Below are positions 28,418 to 36,132 of a DNA stretch of 64,000 nucleotides, piece after piece. The notes beneath the pieces are model-generated. The model did no database searches and had not been told where the DNA came from. It saw only the letters and a program-made list of their open reading frames with translations. The DNA comes from Bacteroidota bacterium (GTDB lineage: Bacteria > Bacteroidota > Bacteroidia > UKL13-3). Position 1 is the stretch's first letter. The number at the start of each line of letters is the position of its first letter. Made by a program: the position numbers and the translations under genes. The stretch covers positions 130,732-194,731 of the forward strand of contig JAIXWW010000021.1 in assembly GCA_027491085.1 (NCBI GenBank). Reading direction: 5' to 3'.

Positions 28418-29284
28418 ATGCAAAAAACAGAAATTGACATTTGCAGTATTGGTTTATTTGGTGATGGGGTTAAGCATTTTTGGATGGATAATGTTGCTGG
28501 ATTACTTGAAAAGTATCCACAACTTGAATTTCCACATAAGCAAAATTTTTATACTTTACTTTTTATTGAAAAAGCTGATGGTCATATTGTTATAGATAAT
28601 TACAATATAAGATTAGATAGCCCTAAAATTATCATCATTAAACCACGCTGCGTATATAGTATAAACATAAATAGGCATGCGGTTGGCAAAATTCTTTGCT
28701 TTACCGAGGACTTTTTTTCATTAAGGTATAATAATAACATATTATATCAGTTTCATTTTTTAAAAGTGGATACTACTCCATATATAAGATTGAACTTGGA
28801 ACAAAATGAACATTGGCAAACTTTAAATAAGTTAATTACAAATGAGTTTGAACTAAAGAAACGAGAAACTCAGAAAGTATTGCGCTCTTATTTAAATATT
28901 ATATTATTTGAATTAGAGAGACTTTACAAGCCATTAGGAAACAGTAAAAATAAAAATCCTAAAATTGATAAAATTAGTCAATTTGAAGAATTAATTAACA
29001 ATCATTTTCAATCAAACAAATTACCTTCGTATTATGCAGATTTATTAAACGTAAGTCCTAATTACTTAAATAAAATATGTAAGGAAGAAACAGGTCAAAC
29101 CGCTGGTGATTTAATAAGAAAAAGAATAATTATAGAAGCGCAAAGATTATTGCATTACACTAACTACAATATTAGTGAAATAGCCTACAAACTTGGGTTT
29201 GAAAATGCTTCGTATTTTGTTACTTTTTTTAAAAAAATTACTGGTTTAACTCCAGATCAATTCAGAAAAACAACTAATAGTTAA
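28418..29284 (+). CDS. AraC-family transcriptional regulator
   Basis: A 288-residue protein. The N-terminal half (to about 165) has the beta-rich cupin-like pattern of AraC ligand domains (TLLFIEKADGHIVIDNYNI, then a LDSPKIIIIKPR strand). The C-terminal hundred residues hold two helix-turn-helices: YYADLLNVSPNYLNKICKEE, and ISEIAYKLGFENASYFVTFF followed by KKITGLTPDQFRK. It begins 46 bases after the small cysteine protein gene and ends 4 bases before the WD40 gene. It probably regulates its neighbours or a transporter elsewhere. The effector is unknown. Confidence 0.88.
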   Translation: MQKTEIDICSIGLFGDGVKHFWMDNVAGLLEKYPQLEFPHKQNFYTLLFIEKADGHIVIDNYNIRLDSPKIIIIKPRCVYSININRHAVGKILCFTEDFFSLRYNNNILYQFHFLKVDTTPYIRLNLEQNEHWQTLNKLITNEFELKKRETQKVLRSYLNIILFELERLYKPLGNSKNKNPKIDKISQFEELINNHFQSNKLPSYYADLLNVSPNYLNKICKEETGQTAGDLIRKRIIIEAQRLLHYTNYNISEIAYKLGFENASYFVTFFKKITGLTPDQFRKTTNS

Positions 29285-29288
29285 TAAC

Positions 29289-30512
29289 ATGAAAAGAATT
29301 TATATTATTATTTTTTCAATTGTTTTGTTTTGCACAAAAACAATTGCCCAAACTATGGTTTGGACTAAAAAGGCAAATCCTGCCAATCAAAGCATAAATA
29401 GTATTGTTTTTAATAATACTGGTACGCAAGTTTTAAGTGGTACAAATTGCCATCCTGCAAGTATTAGAATTTACAATAAAAATACAGGAGCTATAAACTG
29501 GGATTACACAGTTGGAGAAGATTATCTTTGCATTATGGGCGTTACATTTAGTTCTAATGCCCAGTATATTGCAACAATAGAAGAGTTTGGGAATATATTT
29601 TTATTTAGCAATAGTTCAACTTTACCAATTCCTATTGATACCATTAATATTGGTACTCAATATGCATTTAGCATTGCGATTGCACCAAATAATTTGCATT
29701 TGGCTGTAGGTGGTTCTAACAATATGCTAAAACTTTATGAAATATCTTCTGGTAAATTAATTAAAGAGTTTAATACGTTACAAAATTGGGTAACAAGTGT
29801 TGCTTTTTCAATAGATGGAAAGTTCATATTATCTGGAGGTAGTGATAACAGAGTTAAAATTTGGAATATGGATGGAACCATTTACAAAACCCTTTCGGGC
29901 CATACTGATGATATAACCCAAGTTAAAGTTACTCCCGATAATTTATATGTTTTGTCGTCATCAAAAGACAATACCATTAAAATGTGGGATTTTAAAACGG
30001 GTGAGTTGTTAAAAACATTTACAGTGCATAACGATGATGTAAATGGATTTGATATTTCAAGTAATGGAAAAATGGTAGTAACAGCATCTAGCGATGAAAC
30101 TAGTAAAATATTTAACATAAATGATGGTTCTATATTGGCCTCATTTGGAGTTAAAGATAGTGGTGCAATTAATACAGTAGCTTGGTCACCAACTGAAAAT
30201 TTTATTGTAACAGGAAACTCAAAAAGTGACGTTGTACTTTGGGATTTGTCAGCCAAAGTATCAATTAAAACTCCTAATGAAATTGAAACTAATATAACAA
30301 TAAGTCCCAATCCTGCTTATGGTTTTATTACCATTAATGGCAATAAAAAGTTTACCGAAGTGCAAATAATTGATAACCTTGGAGAGCTAATACTGCATGC
30401 AAATATTAATGATAATAAAATAGACGTAAGTAAATTATCAAATGGACTTTATTACATAAAGCTTTTTAACTCTGATGGAGATTGGGTTTGTGAAAAAATA
30501 ATAAAACAATAA
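29289..30512 (+). CDS. Secreted WD40-repeat protein with type IX secretion C-terminal domain
   Basis: A 407-residue protein with a signal peptide ending near TIAQ, then about seven WD40-like blades. The clearest are VKIWNMDGTIYKTLSGHTDD and IKMWDFKTGELLKTFTVHND. The last 75 residues form a type A sorting domain (ITISPNPAYGFITING, then NKIDVSKLSNGLYYIKLF, ending KIIKQ) recognised by the type IX secretion system. It should be a surface or secreted beta-propeller that binds protein partners. It starts 4 bases after the araC-type gene, so the two are probably one transcription unit. Confidence 0.88.
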   Translation: MKRIYIIIFSIVLFCTKTIAQTMVWTKKANPANQSINSIVFNNTGTQVLSGTNCHPASIRIYNKNTGAINWDYTVGEDYLCIMGVTFSSNAQYIATIEEFGNIFLFSNSSTLPIPIDTINIGTQYAFSIAIAPNNLHLAVGGSNNMLKLYEISSGKLIKEFNTLQNWVTSVAFSIDGKFILSGGSDNRVKIWNMDGTIYKTLSGHTDDITQVKVTPDNLYVLSSSKDNTIKMWDFKTGELLKTFTVHNDDVNGFDISSNGKMVVTASSDETSKIFNINDGSILASFGVKDSGAINTVAWSPTENFIVTGNSKSDVVLWDLSAKVSIKTPNEIETNITISPNPAYGFITINGNKKFTEVQIIDNLGELILHANINDNKIDVSKLSNGLYYIKLFNSDGDWVCEKIIKQ

Positions 30513-30691
30513 TAAATGTTTGATTATTGAAATGAAATGATTGAAAACTACAATTGAATAGTGTAAATCTGTTAATACAATACCGATTTTTATAATAAAA
30601 AAGGATTGAATTTGAAAGTTAATAGTCTATAAAATTTTAGGTATTAGCCATGTATTACAGCAATTTTGTATCGTAATAAAATTCAAAATAT

Positions 30692-32182
30692 ATGGACATT
30701 CCTTTATTTCATTTAGATTGGCTTAACAATAGAATGTTAATTGCTATAATAGCCACATTGCATGCATTAATTAATCATTCGTTAGCAGTAGGTTTTATGC
30801 CTTTGGTTACTTGGTTGGAAAACAAAGGTGTAGTTAATAGTAATCCACACGAAATAACCGATCCCAAATGGGATAAAATGGTCTATAAAATGATGTGGAC
30901 AGCATTTATAATAACTACTACAATTGGCGCAATGACAGGTGTTGGTATTTGGTTTTCAGTGTCGTTGGTCAGTCCTAATTCAATTGCTAGTTTAATTAGG
31001 GTTTTTTACTTTGCTTGGTTTGTTGAGTGGTTAGTTTTTGTAACCGAAGTGGTTTTAATATTAATTTACTTTTTAACATGGAAAAATGCCAATAAGACCT
31101 TAAAAGCTAAAACCCGACATATAAAATTTGGTTGGTATTTAAGTGTTTTTTCGTGGGTAACAATGGCTATCATTGTTTCAATACTAGGTTTTATGATGGA
31201 TCCTGGTAATTGGAATAATGAGCAAAGTTTGATAAATGGGTTTACTAATCCTTTGTACCTGCCTCAATTGCTTTATAGAACTCCACTTGCTATGGTGTTG
31301 GCAGGAACTTTAGGATTGTTTTTAGTAAGTGTTTTTACTAACAAAGGCGATACAATTAGAATAAAAGCTTTTAGGTATATTGGAAAGTGGATTTTATGCT
31401 GGCTTCCATTTGCCGTTGCAGGTGCGGTTTATTACTTTAATGTAATACCTAAAACCATGCTTGCTAATTTGCAAGTTGCTATTGGTACTCAGTCGTTTCA
31501 ACAATGGTACGATATTATGTGGAAGGTTATAGTTGGTTCGTCCATCATTATTTTAATTACAGCAATTATAACTGTATGGAAACCTCAAATAATGAAAAGC
31601 TATTTTCTTGCTATTACATTAGTTTTTGCTTTGGGATTTATGGGACTTTTTGAAAGGGTAAGAGAGTTTATTAGAAAACCATATATAATAAGTGAATACA
31701 TGTATTCAAATTTATTGCGCGAAGAAGATTATCCATTGTATAAAAAAGATGGAATACTGAAATGGGCTACATACAATAGCACACCTACAGTTACTAATGA
31801 GAACAAAGTGGAGGCTGGAAGAAATGTATTTATGTTAGCATGTAGTAGATGCCATACTACACAAGGGATAAATTCTATTACCTATGTATTTGATAGAATG
31901 TATGGAAACACTGGAAAGCCATTTAAAGAAGACATGATGAAAAGTTATATTAAAAATATGCATAAATCTAGAGAATATATGCCTCCATTTCCTGGAAATG
32001 ATTTAGAACTAGATGCGTTGGTAGCTTATATAAAACAATTGCAAGTTACAAACGAAGTTTTGGAAGGAGCTCAAGAAGTTGGTGTTGCTATAAATAAAGA
32101 TCAATCAGTTGAAGCCTTTAAAAGTCAATTTGCAAACAAAGAAACACAAAACGAATCTCAAAATAATTTAGTAAAAAAATAA
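30692..32182 (+). CDS. Cytochrome bd-like subunit I with C-terminal cytochrome c domain
   Basis: A 496-residue protein with about eight membrane helices. Its first helix carries TLHALINHSLAVGF, placed like the haem-ligand histidine helix of CydA. The late segment FERVREFIRKPYII resembles the CydA GRQPW region. After the last helix comes a periplasmic cytochrome c domain with one CxxCH site (ACSRCH, about residue 385) and a later methionine (REYMPPFPG) as possible axial ligand. No long Q-loop is visible. I infer an oxidase or electron-transfer protein of the bd superfamily fed by cytochrome c. It is followed after 2 bases by a related gene. Confidence 0.7.
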   Translation: MDIPLFHLDWLNNRMLIAIIATLHALINHSLAVGFMPLVTWLENKGVVNSNPHEITDPKWDKMVYKMMWTAFIITTTIGAMTGVGIWFSVSLVSPNSIASLIRVFYFAWFVEWLVFVTEVVLILIYFLTWKNANKTLKAKTRHIKFGWYLSVFSWVTMAIIVSILGFMMDPGNWNNEQSLINGFTNPLYLPQLLYRTPLAMVLAGTLGLFLVSVFTNKGDTIRIKAFRYIGKWILCWLPFAVAGAVYYFNVIPKTMLANLQVAIGTQSFQQWYDIMWKVIVGSSIIILITAIITVWKPQIMKSYFLAITLVFALGFMGLFERVREFIRKPYIISEYMYSNLLREEDYPLYKKDGILKWATYNSTPTVTNENKVEAGRNVFMLACSRCHTTQGINSITYVFDRMYGNTGKPFKEDMMKSYIKNMHKSREYMPPFPGNDLELDALVAYIKQLQVTNEVLEGAQEVGVAINKDQSVEAFKSQFANKETQNESQNNLVKK

Positions 32183-32184
32183 AT

Positions 32185-33513
32185 ATGTTATTATTACAAA
32201 CCTCAATTCCAGTTCCCAAAGATATACCTTTACCATTTCCTGCTCCAGAATGGTTTTTAGTTACTATATTAATTATTTCATTTTTAGTACACATAGTATT
32301 TGTTAATTTAATGCTTGGGGGGTCATTGTTAACACTTTGGTGTCAAATAAAAGGAATAAAAAATAAAGAATATGATACCTTGGCTCATGAAATAGCAAAA
32401 ACCATTACAGTTAATAAAAGCTTAGCAGTAGTTATGGGAATTGCTCCATTGCTAACAATTAATACATTATATACCGTATTTTTTTATACAGCCAATTCAC
32501 TAACTGGGCTTATGTGGATAGCGATAATTCCTTTGGTTACTGTTGCTTTTTTATTAACTTATTTACATAAATATACTTGGAATACATTTAGTAATAATAA
32601 GCCAATACATATTTTAATTATTGCATTTGCATGTATTATTTTTATGATTATTCCGTTGGTTTTTTTTACAAACGTAAACTTAATGCTGTTTCCCGAAAAA
32701 TGGGGAACTATAAAAGGTTTTATGTCGGCACTTTTATTACCAAACGTCTTTCCACGTTACTTGCATTTCATTTTTGCATCATTAGCGGTTACGGGTTTGT
32801 TTTTATTTTGGTATGTTGGTCGAAAAAATTATGACTTTGAGTCAATATTTAACCAGTTAACAAGATATGAGGTTAAAAAGAAGGCTTACTCATTAGTTTT
32901 AGCAGCAAGTGTTTCGCAGTTTATTATAGGACCAATTGTTTTGCTAACTCTTCCCTCAAAAGGGTTAGGGTGGAATTTAATTTTAGTAATATTTACAGGT
33001 GCCATTATTTCATTACCAGCCATTTTTTATATGTATAAAGCTATCGTTGGCAAACCTGAAAATATAAATAAAAACTTTAAGATAGTAGTTATTTGTTTAA
33101 CTATAACTGTTGTTTTTATGGGCTCGGGCCGTCATATTTATAGAGCCAATGCCTTAAATCCTCATATAAAAATGATAAGCGAAAAAACACAATCTTTTAT
33201 TAAAGAATCTGAAATAGCAAGGCAAGAAAGTGCTAAACCTCAAACGGCTGTTTCAGATAAAACGGATTCAAACAAAGGATTGGAAATTTTTGAACAGAAT
33301 TGCGCTGCCTGCCATGCTAAAGATGAAAAAGTTGTTGGGCCACCAATAAGAGAAATGCAAACAATTTATTCAAATAATCCATCTGGATTAAAAGCTTGGA
33401 TTAAAGCTCCTGGTAAAAAACGTGAAGGGTATCCTCAAATGCCTGCTTTTGCCAATAAATTGTCTGATAGTGAATTAAATCAACTTAGTAATTATATATT
33501 AACAATTAAATAA
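32185..33513 (+). CDS. Second bd-like membrane subunit with C-terminal cytochrome c domain
   Basis: A 442-residue protein with about eight membrane helices. RYLHFIFASLAVTGLFLFW resembles a haem-ligand helix of the bd family, and SGRHIYR lies near the last helix. A linker of about 40 residues leads to a class I cytochrome c domain with NCAACHAKDEKVVGPP (CxxCH) and a YPQMPAF methionine ligand. It begins 2 bases after the previous gene, so the two products very probably form one complex. It is not a CydB sequence as I know it. Whether it is catalytic or an electron donor cannot be decided here. Confidence 0.68.
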   Translation: MLLLQTSIPVPKDIPLPFPAPEWFLVTILIISFLVHIVFVNLMLGGSLLTLWCQIKGIKNKEYDTLAHEIAKTITVNKSLAVVMGIAPLLTINTLYTVFFYTANSLTGLMWIAIIPLVTVAFLLTYLHKYTWNTFSNNKPIHILIIAFACIIFMIIPLVFFTNVNLMLFPEKWGTIKGFMSALLLPNVFPRYLHFIFASLAVTGLFLFWYVGRKNYDFESIFNQLTRYEVKKKAYSLVLAASVSQFIIGPIVLLTLPSKGLGWNLILVIFTGAIISLPAIFYMYKAIVGKPENINKNFKIVVICLTITVVFMGSGRHIYRANALNPHIKMISEKTQSFIKESEIARQESAKPQTAVSDKTDSNKGLEIFEQNCAACHAKDEKVVGPPIREMQTIYSNNPSGLKAWIKAPGKKREGYPQMPAFANKLSDSELNQLSNYILTIK

Positions 33514-33520
33514 TCAAAAT

Positions 33521-33685
33521 ATGGAAACCTTTTTATTAGCATTTGCCGTTGGGCTTGTAATCTTTTTAATTAAATTAGTGATTGATTTGTACGGTTTAAT
33601 TTCTATTGTTAAAAAAGAAAAAGAAATTGTTTTACAAAAAAATGTACTTGAAAATAAATATCAATTTATTAAAGGGTTATTTTAA
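33521..33685 (+). CDS. Small single-helix membrane protein, third gene of the bd-like operon
   Basis: This 54-codon gene starts 7 bases after the preceding stop. The product begins METFLLAFAVGLVIFLIKLV, one membrane helix, followed by a charged tail (KKEKEIVLQKNVLENKYQ). Position and architecture recall the small CydX-type subunits that stabilise bd oxidases, but there is no recognisable sequence match. A strong terminator follows within 100 bases. Coding potential is supported by spacing, the helix, and typical codon use. Confidence 0.6.
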   Translation: METFLLAFAVGLVIFLIKLVIDLYGLISIVKKEKEIVLQKNVLENKYQFIKGLF

Positions 33686-33780
33686 AAATATTGTTGTGTT
33701 GTAAGCATAGGTATAGTCATCAAAGTAAATGTTTGTAGAGTATTATTTTACAAAGTGTTTATAATCGACAAAATAAAATT

Positions 33781-33809
33781 GGTGAAGTATTATTTACTTC
33801 ACCTTTTTT
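33781..33809 (+). terminator. Terminator of the bd-like cytochrome operon
   Basis: A perfect 9-base stem (GGTGAAGTA at 33781-33789 against 33795-33803) with a 5-base loop, followed by six T residues. Confidence 0.85.
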
Positions 33810-33907
33810 ATTCTAGGAATAACATATTTAACTAAAGTTTTCTTAAATTATATTACCTATGGAATAATTGATTATGTTTATACTATTTTTACATTTTAAG
33901 ATTAATT

Positions 33908-35083
33908 ATGAAGTTTAAATTATTGATAGTATTATCGGCTCTTTTTAATACATTGTATTCGCAAAATCTTGATTGTGTAAAAGCCTTACAAAAAATTAGT
34001 TTAGATTCACTTACCTCCAAATTACAGGTATTAGTTGGAAAAAAAAATATAAATATTGATGGTGCTGATAAAAAAATTACTTCCCGTTATGCTTATCATG
34101 CCGACAATGTTTTTGCTGAAAAATATCTTTTTGAAGAGTGTAAAAATTTAGGTTACGAAGTTTTTAAAAATACATTCAGCGATAATGGTGGAAATATTAT
34201 TGCATACAAAACTGGCAATAAATCACCAAAAGAGGTTTATATGATTTGTGCCCATTATGATTGCGTTGGTTCTTCACGTAATCCATTTCAAGGAGCTGAT
34301 GATAATGCAAGTGGATGTGCGGCAGTTTTAGAAGCTGCAAGAGTTTTAAAAAACTATCAATTTCCCTTTACAATAGCTTTTGCATTTTGGGATGAAGAAG
34401 AACTTGGATTACTAGGCAGTGCTGCTTTTGCACCAATGGGACCTTATGAGTGGTTTATTCAAGGTGTTATAAACTTGGATATGATTGCCTATGATTCAAA
34501 TAATGACAGCTTAGTTAATATACACGTTTTTCCAACTAATTCGTCAATTCAATTAGGCCAAACTGTAAAAAATTGTAATTCGTGGTATGGTATTGGTTTA
34601 AATCCCGTAATTATAAATCCTGGAACTCAGGATTCTGATAATTTTTCTTTTTCAAGAAGAAATGTAACAGCAATGGCTATTACTGAAGATTATGGTCCTG
34701 ATTTTAATCCACATTGGCATAAATTAAGTGATAGTTTAGAAAACTGTAATATTGACTATTTTTTTAAGACAACTAAATTAGCTATTTCTTCTATCTGTCA
34801 TTTAGCTGCAAATAATGAATCGGTTGGTATTAAAAATAATTCGTTAATAAAACAAAGCTCTTTTGACTTGCTTTTTGTTGGGAAGAATTTGATTATTAAA
34901 GGTTTAGATAGTGAAAAGTTAATTAAGATAAAAATATATAATTTAATGGGTCAATTACTGCAAGAAACTTATATTGAAAATGAAATAATTCCTTTAAATT
35001 TCGAAGTAAATAACGAAATTTATTTACTATTTTTAGAAAGTGATAATTTAAATTATACTTTTAAATTTAAATTAGCAAATTAG
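33908..35083 (+). CDS. Secreted M28 zinc aminopeptidase with sorting domain
   Basis: A 391-residue protein with a signal peptide (to about residue 18). All five zinc ligands of family M28 are visible: His in CAHYD, the bridging Asp in GADDNASG, the Glu pair in WDEEELG (first Glu catalytic), Asp in LDMIAYD and His in PHWHKLSD. The last 75 residues (from about SSFDLLFVG) form a beta-sandwich ending in TFKFKLAN, a type IX secretion C-terminal domain. It should release N-terminal amino acids outside the cell. No operon partner is near; a terminator precedes it and a repeat-rich gap follows. Confidence 0.88.
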   Translation: MKFKLLIVLSALFNTLYSQNLDCVKALQKISLDSLTSKLQVLVGKKNINIDGADKKITSRYAYHADNVFAEKYLFEECKNLGYEVFKNTFSDNGGNIIAYKTGNKSPKEVYMICAHYDCVGSSRNPFQGADDNASGCAAVLEAARVLKNYQFPFTIAFAFWDEEELGLLGSAAFAPMGPYEWFIQGVINLDMIAYDSNNDSLVNIHVFPTNSSIQLGQTVKNCNSWYGIGLNPVIINPGTQDSDNFSFSRRNVTAMAITEDYGPDFNPHWHKLSDSLENCNIDYFFKTTKLAISSICHLAANNESVGIKNNSLIKQSSFDLLFVGKNLIIKGLDSEKLIKIKIYNLMGQLLQETYIENEIIPLNFEVNNEIYLLFLESDNLNYTFKFKLAN

Positions 35084-35363
35084 CATTTTTGAGTATTTTT
35101 GTTTTTTAAACATATGTGAAGGTTAGAAACATAAAGTTTGAATAATTAAAATAATTTTGTCAAATAAAGCTATCGTCTGATAAATTCAAAAAGGCATTTA
35201 CAGTTAAAAAATAGAGTTACATCTGAGAAAATCCATGTAATTAGCGGGCAAAAGAGTTATTGGTCAGGACACAAAACAACAGCATTTAGAGTAAAAAACA
35301 CACAGTAAATCTGAGAAATCAGTGAATCCCGAAAGCTTTCGGGATGAGGCTAAAAACAAAAAA
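35084..35363. repeat. Gap with degenerate interspersed repeats and a 20-base palindrome
   Basis: No gene is seen. The perfect palindrome ATCCCGAAAGCTTTCGGGAT lies at 35326-35345. Two related strings, TCTGAGAAAATCCATGTAAT (from 35223) and a copy starting near 35311 that reads ATCTGAGAAATCAGTGAATC, look like decayed copies of one unit. Such strings occur between genes in other Bacteroidota. The palindrome sits 18 bases before the next start codon. Confidence 0.55.
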
Positions 35364-35768
35364 ATGAAATACATAAATATAATCACCATCTTATTCTTGT
35401 TTTCTTGCTCTTCAAGCAACCAAGATGAGGTAAAAGCAATACTTGATACCAAACTAAAAAACTGCAATAAAGTTATCATTGAGGCTTATCAAAACAGAGA
35501 TACTTTTACTACTTTTACACAAGATAAAAGTACCATTATTACTTTTAAAGAATTGATGAATGGCCGTCAAGATAAGAAACTAGGCTGCACACCAAAAGGC
35601 AGTTTAATTTTTATGCAAAACGATTCAGTTTTATTCAAAGCCACCACTTCAAGCAATTGTACACAATACGTATTAAATGGTAAAAAGTATCAAACCCGCA
35701 TGACACTAAGAGCTGGCTTGTTAATTGAAGAAGTTACAGAACGATTAATTAAAGAAAGAAAAAAATGA
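35364..35768 (+). CDS. Small lipoprotein of unknown function
   Basis: I place the start at the ATG at 35364 (134 residues) because it begins a lipoprotein signal peptide (MKYINIITILFLFSCSSSN) with lipobox cysteine 15. The longer frame starting at a GTG near 35322 would translate the palindromic repeat and bury the signal. The mature part is charged, with a KNCNK cysteine, a later CTP and an NCTQYV cysteine. No family is recognised. Its stop overlaps the ATG of the next gene (ATGA), showing translational coupling to the ArsC-like gene. Confidence 0.7.
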   Translation: MKYINIITILFLFSCSSSNQDEVKAILDTKLKNCNKVIIEAYQNRDTFTTFTQDKSTIITFKELMNGRQDKKLGCTPKGSLIFMQNDSVLFKATTSSNCTQYVLNGKKYQTRMTLRAGLLIEEVTERLIKERKK

Positions 35769-36109
35769 AAATTTACGGAATAAAAAACTGTGATACCATG
35801 AAAAAAGCGTTTACATGGTTAAACAATAAAGGCATAGAATACACATTTTTTGATTATAAAAAAGAAATATTAGCAGAAGAGCAATTTAAGTTTTGGCTCA
35901 CAAAATTGCCTTTGGAACAAATTGTAAACAAGCAAGGAACTACTTTTAAAAAATTGACTGATGAGCAAAAAGCAGCAATTTTAAGTCCTGAAACAGCTTT
36001 TAGTGTAATCAATGAAAATACTTCGGTAATCAAACGCCCATTGATAGAAATAAACAATCAGGTTTATGTTGGATTTAATGAGGTAACTTGGGCTGAAATA
36101 TTTAAGTAA
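35765..36109 (+). CDS. ArsC/Spx-family protein (YffB-like)
   Basis: A 114-residue protein opening MKIYGIKNCDTMKKAFTWL, the thioredoxin-like start of the ArsC/Spx family with a single cysteine (Cys9) followed by Asp-Thr, as in YffB. IKRPLIEINNQVYVGFNE supplies the conserved cis-proline region, where Arg-Pro-Leu is typical. True arsenate reductases have further motifs not seen here, so a glutathione- or thiol-dependent reductase, or an Spx-like regulator, is as likely. The start overlaps the lipoprotein stop, and the next gene, murF-alr, starts 23 bases on. Confidence 0.8.
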   Translation: MKIYGIKNCDTMKKAFTWLNNKGIEYTFFDYKKEILAEEQFKFWLTKLPLEQIVNKQGTTFKKLTDEQKAAILSPETAFSVINENTSVIKRPLIEINNQVYVGFNEVTWAEIFK

Positions 36110-36132
36110 TAATTGCTAATATTGCTTGTAAA

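Noticed and set aside
35322..35363. GTG start giving a longer lipoprotein
   Set aside because: The extra residues are translated from the palindromic repeat and would hide the lipoprotein signal peptide.
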